A DNA stretch of 64,000 nt from Aciduliprofundum sp. MAR08-339. GTDB taxonomy: Archaea; Thermoplasmatota; Thermoplasmata; Thermoplasmatales; Aciduliprofundaceae. The stretch lies in NCBI RefSeq assembly GCF_000327505.1, contig NC_019942.1:124001-188000 (forward strand), in the 5' to 3' direction. Position 1 is the first letter of the stretch. Every line of letters begins with the position of its first letter. Positions 50,121 to 58,503 of the stretch are shown here, piece after piece. Both the position numbers and the translations under genes were made by a program. The notes under the pieces are model-generated. The model saw only the letters and a list, made by a program, of their open reading frames with translations, did no database searches and was not told the origin of the DNA.

Positions 50121-50153
50121 AAGTTTAGAATAATCTAAACTTCTTCTAAACTT
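50121..50153. promoter_or_regulatory. Operator with three half-sites before the winged-helix regulator
   Basis: Perfect inverted repeat AAGTTTAGA-ATAA-TCTAAACTT (50121-50142) followed by a direct third half-site TCTAAACTT (50145-50153), 11 bp from the second. The half-sites face the same helix side. A TATA-like TTAAAAAAAG (about 50157-50168) adjoins, so binding would cover the transcription start. Confidence 0.7.
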
Positions 50154-50173
50154 CGAGTTAAAAAAAGAGAAAA

Positions 50174-50482
50174 TCAAGCCTTCACCCCCAGCATCTCAAG
50201 CAAGAATGCAATCCTCTGCGGTGTGATCTGATACAATCTCAGATCTATGATATCTTCCCTTGTTAAAATGAAATAAAGCCCTCTCAGATCATCCATTCGT
50301 TCTGTGTTAAAAATAGCCCCTGTTATTGTTTTCTCTGTGATTAGTTCTTCTGCGGTCTTGAAATCATCTGTTCTGGAAACTCTCCATACAGCTACGATAT
50401 ACCTGGGTAGATCTGGGAATCCAACAGGGTTCTGGAAAAACGCACGGATCTTCTCCAGTATAACCCTGTTGTCCAGGATCAT
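50174..50482 (-). CDS. Hypothetical protein, 102 aa
   Basis: Unrecognised alpha/beta protein (RYIVAVWRVSRTDDFKTAEE; REDIIDLRLYQITPQRIAFL). ATGA-coupled to the 42-aa gene. Last gene of the leftward operon that contains the integrase. Confidence 0.6.
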   Translation of the reverse strand: MILDNRVILEKIRAFFQNPVGFPDLPRYIVAVWRVSRTDDFKTAEELITEKTITGAIFNTERMDDLRGLYFILTREDIIDLRLYQITPQRIAFLLEMLGVKA

Positions 50483-50607
50483 ATTATCCTCGCCTCACCC
50501 TCTCCAAATAGTTTAAGAAACTCTACCGCTTCTTGTGGCCCACCATAGAACTTAATGATCTTGTCCCTTACCTCTATGTAAATTACCAATTCTTTCAACC
50601 TCCTCAC
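50479..50607 (-). CDS. Small protein, 42 aa, in the integrase operon
   Basis: Start at GTG 50607 (or the TTG 9 bases on, behind GAGGAGG). Peptide with strand and helix character (ELVIYIEVRDKIIKFYGGP). Overlaps the 35-aa gene in another frame and ends in an ATGA overlap with the 102-aa gene. Confidence 0.5.
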   Translation of the reverse strand: MRRLKELVIYIEVRDKIIKFYGGPQEAVEFLKLFGEGEARII

Positions 50608-50659
50608 CTTCCAGCATCTTCAAAATAACTACCCAGGGTTTTCTGTTCACCATTATCAT
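50552..50659 (-). CDS. Small protein, 35 aa, in the integrase operon
   Basis: ATG 50659 overlaps the stop of the attP-spanning gene (ATGA). Basic and short (VNRKPWVVILKMLEGEEVER). It overlaps the following 42-aa gene by 56 bp; one of the two may be untranslated. Confidence 0.4.
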   Translation of the reverse strand: MIMVNRKPWVVILKMLEGEEVERIGNLHRGKGQDH

Positions 50660-50865
50660 ATCTCTCCCTCCAAAAGAGCCAATAATTCTCCTTCTGTAGG
50701 GATTTTTGCATAACCTTTCTCTGCCCATTCCTCTAAGAGTTTCCTAAGATCTTCATCTCTAAAAATTGTATTTGGGTAAATCCGTTTGTAGTGCCTTAAA
50801 ATTCTCTCAATCCGGTCGGCCCCATTTCTTATTTTACCGGTCCCATCCAAATTTGAACTTTTCAC
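50656..50865 (-). CDS. attP-spanning small protein, 69 aa (intact at tandem junction)
   Basis: Start at GTG 50865, 5 nt after GGAGGTGAT, directly after the integrase stop of copy 2. The attachment core 50809-50823 encodes part of RNGADRI (about residues 13-19). The rest is helical and acidic (FRDEDLRKLLEEWAEKGY). The gene is whole only where two units meet or in the circle; at the chromosomal junction it is truncated. Confidence 0.65.
   Translation of the reverse strand: MKSSNLDGTGKIRNGADRIERILRHYKRIYPNTIFRDEDLRKLLEEWAEKGYAKIPTEGELLALLEGEI
50809..50823. repeat. Attachment core at the junction of the two copies
   Basis: Same 15 bp as 33288-33302. To its left is element sequence, not tRNA, so this is an attP-like junction, and no second tRNA is formed. 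Confidence 0.85.
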
Positions 50866-50879
50866 ATATATCACCTCCT

Positions 50880-51737
50880 CTATTTTTCCTTTATTTCGTG
50901 GGTTTCTACATCATATCCTCCAAATAGGTTATCCTTCTCGTAAATCTGAGATAGAGTTATTGAGCTCAGTAATGACTTGAGATAAATCTGAGTGGTGGAT
51001 AGCTTTGCATGGCCCAAATACTGCCTTATTGCCTCAAGATCCACACCCTTTAAATAAAGATCCACGGCCCTCCAATGTCGGCAACTGTGAGGATGCAATG
51101 GCTTACCCAAGGCCTTCGCTATGGTCCAGAAAATAGTCCCTATGGTCTTTATGTGGATCCTCCCTTGGGATGTGGTGAAAAGTGCATATTTGTCAGATGG
51201 AATCCTGTAATATTTGATATAATCATAGGTTAATTTCCATACCTCCTTTGGCATTGGAATTTTCCTAGATACATTCATCTTACTGTCTCTTATGCTGATC
51301 CACCTTTCATTAACATCTCCTACATTTAAATTAGCAATCTCGGATCTCCTCAAGGCTAAAAACGCATACCTTACAATTAACTGGTTTCTCCTGGTAATCC
51401 CTGGATTAGGCCATTTGAAGTTTAATATGAATTCCATATCTTCCTCCGATGGAATATATATCTCCCTTACGCTACGGGTGGCCCAGGTTTTAAGCTTTAT
51501 ATCCTTACCCAGAAATCTCATATATGCGTTTATCGCCTTTATGTCATGGTTTAATGCAACTTTACCCCTTTGCATCTCCTGATCCATTAGCCATAATGTG
51601 AGATCAGTTTTTGAGATGTTGTTAAGATCTATCTGCTGAAAAATCCTCCTCAGTCTACGATCATAATCGTCTATCGTTGCTCGCCGATATCTCTCGTTAT
51701 ACATCCACATCAGAAATTCATCACGGTTATAACTCAC
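50880..51737 (-). CDS. int: Tyrosine recombinase (integrase), copy 2
   Basis: Identical protein to the copy-1 integrase, with the same R-H-R-H-Y residues. Here the downstream attP-spanning gene is complete, so this copy sits in the undisturbed operon. Confidence 0.93.
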   Translation of the reverse strand: MSYNRDEFLMWMYNERYRRATIDDYDRRLRRIFQQIDLNNISKTDLTLWLMDQEMQRGKVALNHDIKAINAYMRFLGKDIKLKTWATRSVREIYIPSEEDMEFILNFKWPNPGITRRNQLIVRYAFLALRRSEIANLNVGDVNERWISIRDSKMNVSRKIPMPKEVWKLTYDYIKYYRIPSDKYALFTTSQGRIHIKTIGTIFWTIAKALGKPLHPHSCRHWRAVDLYLKGVDLEAIRQYLGHAKLSTTQIYLKSLLSSITLSQIYEKDNLFGGYDVETHEIKEK

Positions 51738-52144
51738 TCCCTCACCCCAACATCAGGGCCCGGGGAGTACTTCAGCTCCCCAAGGCCAGACATCCCATCC
51801 TCTTCCAGCATCTCAAAAAGATAAGATCTTCCTTCATCGGTTATTCGGTACACCCAGATTACACGCCCGTGATTGCTTGGAACCCCTGACTTCACCACAC
51901 CAACCTCTTTGAGATAACCTTTCCTTTTCAGTGCCCCGATCACGGCACCCAGCACCTTCTTGTTCACTCCAGGAGGGCAGTACTCTCGTAGGTCATCAGC
52001 CGTGATTGTTTCCTTTTCAGATGCGAGTTTCAAGGCAATGATTTTCAGCTGCTCATAAACTGGACGGCCCTCAAAATAGCGTGGCAAAACAAAAGATGCA
52101 AACGGATCCTTGTAATCGTCCAGCCGCAGCTGCCCACGCATCAT
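51734..52144 (-). CDS. Winged-helix protein, 136 aa, copy 2
   Basis: Identical in translation to 34213-34623. GTGA overlap with the integrase. Confidence 0.65.
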   Translation of the reverse strand: MMRGQLRLDDYKDPFASFVLPRYFEGRPVYEQLKIIALKLASEKETITADDLREYCPPGVNKKVLGAVIGALKRKGYLKEVGVVKSGVPSNHGRVIWVYRITDEGRSYLFEMLEEDGMSGLGELKYSPGPDVGVRE

Positions 52145-52242
52145 TACTCGTCACCATTAATCTTTTTGCGCATCTCAAAGCACTCTTCAAGCGTTCTGCC
52201 GCGGCAGTACTCATCCAAAAACTCCTTCTCTCTCAGCTTCAT
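52144..52242 (-). CDS. Small charged protein, 32 aa, copy 2
   Basis: Same peptide and same coupled junctions as at 34623-34721. Confidence 0.5.
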   Translation of the reverse strand: MKLREKEFLDEYCRGRTLEECFEMRKKINGDE

Positions 52243-52424
52243 TCCCCGCTCACCCCTGCATCTATCCACTCGCCTGTGAGTGGGTGTAGCATCTTCACAT
52301 TGCGAAAACGGAGATGCCCGAATCTTCGCCTGAACTCTGTGAGAAAATCCTCGCCAACAACATCAACCTCAGTCCAATAGCCATCTTTTCCGTAACTATT
52401 CCAGATTTCACATTTGTATATCAT
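52239..52424 (-). CDS. Hypothetical protein, 61 aa, copy 2 (Ala56)
   Basis: Same as the copy-1 protein except Ala for Val at residue 56 (codon GCA for GTA). Confidence 0.6.
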   Translation of the reverse strand: MIYKCEIWNSYGKDGYWTEVDVVGEDFLTEFRRRFGHLRFRNVKMLHPLTGEWIDAGVSGE

Positions 52425-52597
52425 TCCCCGCTCACCTCCGCAAACTCACTCAAAAATTTCTGACCAGATCCAGTTAGATGATCCGTGTAATCAAATGCGA
52501 TTACTCCCCCACATCTTTTACATCTGTATTCCTTAAATCCCCCGTGAAAACCAATATATTCCCAGTCATTTGCTCCGCAATAGGGGCACTCTCTCAC
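52421..52597 (-). CDS. Zinc-ribbon protein, 58 aa, copy 2 (GTG start)
   Basis: Same protein with two CxxC knuckles. The start codon is GTG where copy 1 has ATG; the change is silent in the overlapping upstream gene (GAG for GAA). Confidence 0.68.
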   Translation of the reverse strand: MRECPYCGANDWEYIGFHGGFKEYRCKRCGGVIAFDYTDHLTGSGQKFLSEFAEVSGE

Positions 52598-52800
52598 TCA
52601 CTCACCTCCGCAAACTCGTTCAGCTTCGCCCTGTCGAACACGCCAAGCCGTTCAAGCCTCAGAATCGTGAGCCTCACTATTGTGTGCACGGTCTCATATT
52701 CCACATACATCAGATCCGGGCGATGATCCACCTCGTTCACGAAAATGTCATCTATGATCCGCTGCACTATTCCCTCAGGTACGGTAACATCAGGGAGCAT
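52594..52800 (-). CDS. Helical hypothetical protein, 68 aa, copy 2
   Basis: Same protein as 35073-35279. The last sense codon differs silently. Confidence 0.6.
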   Translation of the reverse strand: MLPDVTVPEGIVQRIIDDIFVNEVDHRPDLMYVEYETVHTIVRLTILRLERLGVFDRAKLNEFAEVSE

Positions 52801-52942
52801 CCGCCGCCACCTCCTGCGCTGTGTGGATCACATCTTTGATCTCTATCTTCACAATGTCTCCTGGCTCAATGTTCAAAATCTCTCTCACGTGCTTTGGTAT
52901 TGCTATCCTCCCTAACTCCTGCACCTTTAACACCAACTCCAT
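52790..52942 (-). CDS. AbrB/SpoVT-family DNA-binding protein, copy 2
   Basis: Same 50 residues as at 35269-35421. First gene of the complete operon that runs through the integrase and across attP to 50174. Confidence 0.82.
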   Translation of the reverse strand: MELVLKVQELGRIAIPKHVREILNIEPGDIVKIEIKDVIHTAQEVAADAP

Positions 52943-52962
52943 TCCTATCACCTTATATTTTA

Positions 52963-53018
52963 CAATTATAAGTAATACTTTTAAAGTATTTAAAAGTTTT
53001 TATTTTGCAATTATAAGT
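52963..53018. promoter_or_regulatory. Divergent control region with repeats, copy 2
   Basis: Same CAATTATAAGT pair and AATACTT-TTA-AAGTATT inverted repeat as in copy 1. Confidence 0.55.
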
Positions 53019-53062
53019 TATAAAATTAAATCCTAAATATTATAGTTACATAATTATCAGTT

Positions 53063-53617
53063 GTGAGTAGTAAGTCATCTTTAAATGAAAAGCATGCGGC
53101 AACAATCTTAAAAGAACTATTAAATTCAGATAAGCCAATTTATATCTCATCTCTTCAATCTTTAATTAAAAATTATTATGCTCTACAAAATACCGTTAAT
53201 AAACTTGCAAACGAAGGTTATATTGAAATGATAGAAACACAATACAAGGGTAGATCTGCAAAAATGGTAAAGCTCACAAAGAAGGGCCGTATTATAGCGG
53301 AGAAACTGAAAGAGATTGATGAGATGGCTTCCATGCCTGAAGACGAGCTTGAAGCACAAAGAAAGAGGTTGCACTGGATTGTGGATATCAACACCTACAC
53401 GGACCACATAACCGCATACGACATTCACGGTGGAAAGAAGGAAATCTTCAACATCTGGCTCAAGCCAAATGGCAAATATCTTACTTTGTATTGCGATTTG
53501 TGCCATTCTGATTCCTGCTTTCACATTGATTGGGCCCTCCAGGACCCGGTGATAGGTCCCGAGATAAGAGAGATTGCCAAAAAGAAGGGCCTCAAGATAA
53601 AGAATGATGGAGAATAG
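53063..53617 (+). CDS. Winged-helix regulator with SWIM-like zinc motif, copy 2
   Basis: Identical in translation to 35542-36096, GTG start. Confidence 0.7.
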   Translation: MSSKSSLNEKHAATILKELLNSDKPIYISSLQSLIKNYYALQNTVNKLANEGYIEMIETQYKGRSAKMVKLTKKGRIIAEKLKEIDEMASMPEDELEAQRKRLHWIVDINTYTDHITAYDIHGGKKEIFNIWLKPNGKYLTLYCDLCHSDSCFHIDWALQDPVIGPEIREIAKKKGLKIKNDGE

Positions 53618-53632
53618 TATGAGGTGGCTTGA

Positions 53633-54568
53633 ATGGGACTATTTAAAAAAATCGGGAAAAGTATGGGCCGGGCCATAGTCAAGACTGGCAAGGCCACGGC
53701 TGCAGCCATAAAGAAGAAAAATCTTCAGAAGCAGGTAAAGCGGATGATTTTAGAGAGATATACCACCAGAGATCTTAAAAAGATGATAAAGGATTATGAT
53801 CTTGAAGGACCAGAAATGCCCGAAAGAGGATATTACAAAAAGGAAGATTATGTGAACTATGTATACAAACTTTTCAAGTTGAAAGAGGTTATTGAAGATG
53901 CAAAAGATAGAAAAATACCAATCAAAGACATTATGGACTATTACATTGAAGAAATGGAGAAAATAGAGGAAGAGGCCCAGATCTCACCGCAGGAGAGTAA
54001 AGTTTCAGAGGAGGAAGAAGGAGTTGAGGAAATTGAGTATGAGCCTGAGCAATATGTAGCTCCTGAAAGGGGACAGTACAGGCCTCCACCCACAAGTGAA
54101 AAAGTTGAATGGAAATTTGAAGATCCTGATGAAACATTCTTTTATGGACTGTTAAGGGATATTGAGGAGGATTATGCTCCTACTGCTGCAGATACTTCTT
54201 TTGTAGATGAAATGGCATTTAAGGAGCATCTAAAAGCATATCTCATATGGAAATACAAAGGACATAGGATTACTTTCCAGCCAAAATCTGTGGATCTAAT
54301 TATTGATGATAAGTTTGGATTGGAACTGAAATTTGCATATAATCGTTCAACTTTATCAAAGGGATATGAAGAAGTAAAAAGATATAAAAGAAAAGTCAAA
54401 TATCTGGCAATTGTAATCTTGGATCCTGGGAAATTACCAAGGGATTACTTTAATGAAGTCATTGAAGATTACAAAGATATGGGCGCAGAGGTTATTGTAA
54501 TAAGAGGAGGTAAAAAAAGAGATTTTAGAAAAAAGAAAGAGATCTGGGCTGCTCAGAGAATAAAATGA
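53633..54568 (+). CDS. PD-(D/E)XK nuclease-like protein, copy 2
   Basis: Identical in translation to 36112-37047, with the D...E-x-K core kept. Confidence 0.65.
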   Translation: MGLFKKIGKSMGRAIVKTGKATAAAIKKKNLQKQVKRMILERYTTRDLKKMIKDYDLEGPEMPERGYYKKEDYVNYVYKLFKLKEVIEDAKDRKIPIKDIMDYYIEEMEKIEEEAQISPQESKVSEEEEGVEEIEYEPEQYVAPERGQYRPPPTSEKVEWKFEDPDETFFYGLLRDIEEDYAPTAADTSFVDEMAFKEHLKAYLIWKYKGHRITFQPKSVDLIIDDKFGLELKFAYNRSTLSKGYEEVKRYKRKVKYLAIVILDPGKLPRDYFNEVIEDYKDMGAEVIVIRGGKKRDFRKKKEIWAAQRIK

Positions 54569-54753
54569 CCCCCAAGGAACTTTTAGGCTGGATCCTTTTC
54601 TCTCTCCTCTTCTGGGGCTTTGGCATATTTGGGGTCTGGCTCTATCTGCACGGAATAGCTGCAGCGCTTGCTCTGGCCATTGCCGCCTTTGCTGGGTGGG
54701 CCGTTTACATTTTCATCTTCTTGGTTTTGCCTTTCCTTCAACTTCAAAGTTGA
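54565..54753 (+). CDS. Small two-helix membrane protein, 62 aa, copy 2
   Basis: Identical to 37044-37232; ATGA overlap with the nuclease-like gene. Confidence 0.6.
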   Translation: MTPKELLGWILFSLLFWGFGIFGVWLYLHGIAAALALAIAAFAGWAVYIFIFLVLPFLQLQS

Positions 54754-54927
54754 ATATCTATATATACATATTACATGGTAAGAGAAAAATCTTCCCCACC
54801 ACACACCCCACAGCGATAATATAAGAATTTGAAAAGTTGTGTAAAATACGGGATTTGTGAGATAAAAACAGTCATGAACCGTCCGTTTGCTGACAAAAAC
54901 CCCGGAAAAAGGGCGGAAATTTTTTTC

Positions 54928-55518
54928 TTATGATTTCCGGTAATACAGGATAGATCTTATTGCACTATCTGGGATTCCTAACTTCTCAGAAATCTCTCTC
55001 CTGGAGAATCCTCTTTGTGCCAATCTTCTCACCTTCTCTGCAATCTCATCTGGATACTTGGCCCTTCTCCCTATGTGTTTACCTTCTTTCTTTGCCCTCT
55101 CTAGTCCAAGCTTCGTTCTCTCTCCTATACTCTCCCTCTCGTATTGTGCAAACGCAATAAGGATATTTGCAACGAATCTCCCTGCCGAGGTACTCATATC
55201 CAAACCTTCTACCACGGAGGAGATCTTGGGACCTACCCGCTCAAGTATTTTCTGAAAATCTATGATTGAACGGGTCAATCTGTCCAGGCGCCATACTAAA
55301 AGAATGTCCGCTCCGCCCTCCTCTAAAAAAGTTAAAGCACGCTGGAGCTGCTCTCTGTTCTCTGCACTCTTGCCGCTCTTTGCCTCTTTGAATTCCAAAA
55401 CCACATCCCAGCCCTTCGCCTTCGCATACGCTCTGCATGCCTCTATCTGTGCCTCTATGCTGTAGCCCTTCCGCTTCTGCTCCTCCGTGCTCACCCTGGC
55501 GTAGATGATCGCTTTCAT
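54928..55518 (-). CDS. Serine recombinase, copy 2
   Basis: Identical to 37407-37997, catalytic Ser10 present. Confidence 0.9.
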   Translation of the reverse strand: MKAIIYARVSTEEQKRKGYSIEAQIEACRAYAKAKGWDVVLEFKEAKSGKSAENREQLQRALTFLEEGGADILLVWRLDRLTRSIIDFQKILERVGPKISSVVEGLDMSTSAGRFVANILIAFAQYERESIGERTKLGLERAKKEGKHIGRRAKYPDEIAEKVRRLAQRGFSRREISEKLGIPDSAIRSILYYRKS

Positions 55519-55527
55519 TGGTTCTCA

Positions 55528-55626
55528 CTACGGGTGCGATAGCATCCATGTATACGCAGCCATTCCAAAGAAAAATGCAATGCCAATAAGATGAATTATA
55601 ATCAGCATTTTCTCTCCTTTTTTCAT
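55528..55626 (-). CDS. Tiny membrane protein, 32 aa, copy 2
   Basis: Same one-helix peptide as 38007-38105. Confidence 0.5.
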   Translation of the reverse strand: MKKGEKMLIIIHLIGIAFFFGMAAYTWMLSHP

Positions 55627-55859
55627 GAGGCTACCCTCCTTTTTATTTTTTCCTTTCTCTTGTAGATGGCATAATTTACTATCATCAGAAATGTCAAAAT
55701 CACTCCACCAGTCATCCACCATATCCACATTTTCTCTGTGGATGATGCCGTCAGGGCCGACGCTATATACTGCCCCAAACCAACCGCCTCTATTACTATT
55801 ATAGCCCCAAATATCCCGAATATAGTACTTATTTTCCATTTCAAATTTTTCCATCCCAT
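55623..55859 (-). CDS. Small membrane protein, 78 aa, copy 2
   Basis: Identical to 38102-38338. Confidence 0.6.
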   Translation of the reverse strand: MGWKNLKWKISTIFGIFGAIIVIEAVGLGQYIASALTASSTEKMWIWWMTGGVILTFLMIVNYAIYKRKEKIKRRVAS

Positions 55860-55877
55860 ATATTCATCACCTCCATT

Positions 55878-56972
55878 CTATTTATTTTTTTCTACTTCTT
55901 CATCCAAGAGCCCAACCAACTTCTTCCAATTCTTGTGTTTTGCCCGTATGCTCCTCTCGCTTAGATTTATGCCCTCTCTCTCCAGGATCAGCTTTATCTC
56001 TTTCGTACCCAAACCTTTTTCATATAACCGCCCTATGCGCTCAAGAATGTACCTCTCCTTCTCGCTCTTCACCATCATTAATAATGTATCTTCCTTGGCT
56101 CTCTTCGCAGCTTCTAAAAGCCACTGTGGTGGATTGGTCTCATGTATGAATATTTTTGTTCCTTTGCCTGGGACCGGGGCAAATACAAGCCCTTCGTTGA
56201 TGTTCAGACTTGTACAGATTTTCAAAATCTCCTGCCACCCTTTCGGTAAGTACTGCATTGTATTTGCAAGAAGTTCTGCCGTGGTCCATCGGAACATCTT
56301 TATGTCTGCTGTATCTCTCAGCGTGCTCTCAAGTGAACCAGTACGTATCACATTATAGATCACCCATGTGCTCAAGTGCCTGGAGCGCAGGGCTTGAAGG
56401 TTCATCTCCACATTCGCATTGCTAAGTGCTTTTTTAGACATGAGCGCCGGGGCTAACTCATTGTAAAGCACGATTTTCTTTCTTCCATCCAGTGGTGGCA
56501 AACTGTAATATTTCTTTATGATTATCCTCTCCCCAAGCTCTGGCTTCATCTTTATAATTTGCTCACCAAGTCCATCAACATCTCCATACACGTACATCAT
56601 TGCATCAGGCATCTTCTCAAGCGCCTGAAGGGATAGGGTCCAGGCGGTAATTGTTTTGCCAGAATGACGGTTCCCGATAATGGCTAAAAGCTGCGGATAC
56701 TTCAAAAATGCACGCATCAACTCCCCTGGAGATTTTGGAATTATGACAAGGTGTCTATCAGATACTACCCGGTACTTGAACCCATATTTCTCCCTGAATA
56801 CAACACCAAACAGAACTGCTTTTCTACGATCCAAATCCCCTCGGCGGTAGCCCTCTTCAGATAATAGTATTGCCTTCTTCAGAAAAGGGGAAATATCCTC
56901 AGGTAGAAGACGACTCTCACGAAGCCAAAAATCGTATTCTCTCATTTTTTGTGCTACATATGTATAGCTCAT
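55878..56972 (-). CDS. P-loop ATPase of packaging/DNA-pump type, copy 2
   Basis: Identical to 38357-39451; Walker A GNRHSGKT intact. Confidence 0.72.
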   Translation of the reverse strand: MSYTYVAQKMREYDFWLRESRLLPEDISPFLKKAILLSEEGYRRGDLDRRKAVLFGVVFREKYGFKYRVVSDRHLVIIPKSPGELMRAFLKYPQLLAIIGNRHSGKTITAWTLSLQALEKMPDAMMYVYGDVDGLGEQIIKMKPELGERIIIKKYYSLPPLDGRKKIVLYNELAPALMSKKALSNANVEMNLQALRSRHLSTWVIYNVIRTGSLESTLRDTADIKMFRWTTAELLANTMQYLPKGWQEILKICTSLNINEGLVFAPVPGKGTKIFIHETNPPQWLLEAAKRAKEDTLLMMVKSEKERYILERIGRLYEKGLGTKEIKLILEREGINLSERSIRAKHKNWKKLVGLLDEEVEKNK

Positions 56973-57331
56973 ACCTTCTCCCCCTCCATGGCTCGTACAT
57001 CATTCTCTTTTAGCGTGTTGATAACCTGAGCATATGGATCCGTCGGGCGGAGGTCTTCCAGTACCGTCTTCTTGGCCTTGTTCTTTATGATACCCAGGTA
57101 TTTCTTGAAAGTTCTGAGATCCTTTAGATTCGCATCCTCTGGGATCTCTACTTCAAAGAATTTTGCAACTTCGAGGAGATCGTCTATGTCTCCAGACGGT
57201 ATGCAGAATTCACTTGTCGGCAGAGAATTCAACTTCTTTATCTCTGTCTGAAACACTATGATGTAATTCTCCAGTAACGCCTCATGCCATTGCTGGTATA
57301 CGCTCCCTTTACTCCTCTCCACTTCCGCCAT
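56969..57331 (-). CDS. Hypothetical protein, 120 aa, copy 2
   Basis: Identical to 39448-39810, coupled to the ATPase. Confidence 0.6.
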   Translation of the reverse strand: MAEVERSKGSVYQQWHEALLENYIIVFQTEIKKLNSLPTSEFCIPSGDIDDLLEVAKFFEVEIPEDANLKDLRTFKKYLGIIKNKAKKTVLEDLRPTDPYAQVINTLKENDVRAMEGEKV

Positions 57332-58139
57332 CTCCAAGCCACCTCTTTGCTACTGTTAGCATCACCAAAATAAAAATTAGCACACCTACATACCATGGCC
57401 AGCTTCGCCCAGCCAAGGGATACCTGTGTATTTGCTCATAATCATATTCTGCAGGATAGCCCTGAAATTGAAAGTGTGCAAGATCTACACTCATTCCATT
57501 ACGCCATCCGTATTGATCAACAACATCAACGATGAGTATTCCAGTCTTCCAAGATGCAGGTACATTAATTGTTAAATTTGTTACGTTTGTAAATACATCA
57601 ACAAGGTTCTCCTGTATGCCATCCCACACATAGATTTCAAGCCGGAATGTGGTATTTGGATCTATCTGTCCTGTTTGATTTAAAACCTTGCTCTTGAATA
57701 TAATCTTTGAGCCATCATTTGAAAAGGTTAATTCGTATGGCAAAGGTGCAGGAACTACTGCAAAATCTTCTTTTATAATCATTGATTTTATGCCATTGTA
57801 ATCTGTATAAAGTGTGATGTTATAATGCCCTTCAGCCATCGCTGGAAGGTATATTGTATTTTGTCTGCCTGGAGGAATCTGTATTGTTGTCTTATAGGTG
57901 TAGTTCACATTGATTCCATTTATCATTATGTATAGCTGTAGATTTCCATAAATCGGTTTGTTGTCATGGAATGGGATGGCAATCACATGAATTGGAGCGC
58001 TGACATTCATAATGTACATTGGAGAAACATTGGCACGAAACACCACATAGGACCCGCTGGAGGCATGAATTTGAGGCGAAAAACCTAGGGTTACAGCTAA
58101 AAAAATGAGAAGTATTAGGGTGGTTCTCTTACTCATTCT
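57309..58139 (-). CDS. Secreted, membrane-anchored beta protein, 276 aa, copy 2
   Basis: Identical to 39788-40618, with signal peptide and C-terminal helix. Confidence 0.65.
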   Translation of the reverse strand, partial: RMSKRTTLILLIFLAVTLGFSPQIHASSGSYVVFRANVSPMYIMNVSAPIHVIAIPFHDNKPIYGNLQLYIMINGINVNYTYKTTIQIPPGRQNTIYLPAMAEGHYNITLYTDYNGIKSMIIKEDFAVVPAPLPYELTFSNDGSKIIFKSKVLNQTGQIDPNTTFRLEIYVWDGIQENLVDVFTNVTNLTINVPASWKTGILIVDVVDQYGWRNGMSVDLAHFQFQGYPAEYDYEQIHRYPLAGRSWPWYVGVLIFILVMLTVAKRWLGDGGSGEE

Positions 58140-58503
58140 CAATTTTCTCCACCTCGCTGATTTTTGTGACCTCAAGGATGTATATCTTTCCACCAATTTT
58201 TATGAGTAAGTTGTTCTGAGGAATGTATGTGAACGTGTACTCTTTTTCCTGCATTCCTTGAAATGCCTCAGCCATCAATGCAAGAAAACTCTTTCTCTGT
58301 AAATTCTCATATTTTATTTGCATTGCAAGAATGTACATCAGCCACAGGAAAATCACAGCTCCTATGTAGTTTGGTAAAGAGCCTTGCAAATCTCCAGATA
58401 TGAGCACGTTCACCACTTCGGCTATTGATACAAATGCAATTGCCATAAGTAATAATGTTGTCCACTTCGATTTCATCAAATACTCCAGAAACTTCTCATT
58501 CAC
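58129..58503 (-). CDS. Membrane protein, 124 aa, copy 2
   Basis: Identical to 40608-40982. Confidence 0.6.
   Translation of the reverse strand: MNEKFLEYLMKSKWTTLLLMAIAFVSIAEVVNVLISGDLQGSLPNYIGAVIFLWLMYILAMQIKYENLQRKSFLALMAEAFQGMQEKEYTFTYIPQNNLLIKIGGKIYILEVTKISEVEKIENE

Larger units (their letters stand above)
33288..50808. mobile_element. Integrated provirus-like element, copy 1 (17,521 bp)
   Basis: Begins at the tRNA-Ile attachment core and ends where the next copy begins. Coordinates of all shared genes differ by exactly 17,521 from copy 2 up to position 63611. It has 36 genes by my count, 33 leftward and 3 rightward. It encodes a tyrosine integrase, serine recombinase, packaging-type ATPase, several regulators, many small membrane proteins and large surface proteins, but no recognisable replication initiator or polymerase. 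It is likely viral, possibly spindle-shaped; a plasmid or other integrative element cannot be excluded. Confidence 0.88.

Noticed and set aside
33185-50823. A second tRNA-Ile at the internal junction
   Set aside because: Only the last 15 bp of the tRNA recur at 50809; sequence to the left is element coding sequence.
55738-56358. 206-codon rightward frame (also at 38217-38837)
   Set aside because: Antisense of the ATPase and 78-aa genes; repeated only because the whole unit is repeated.
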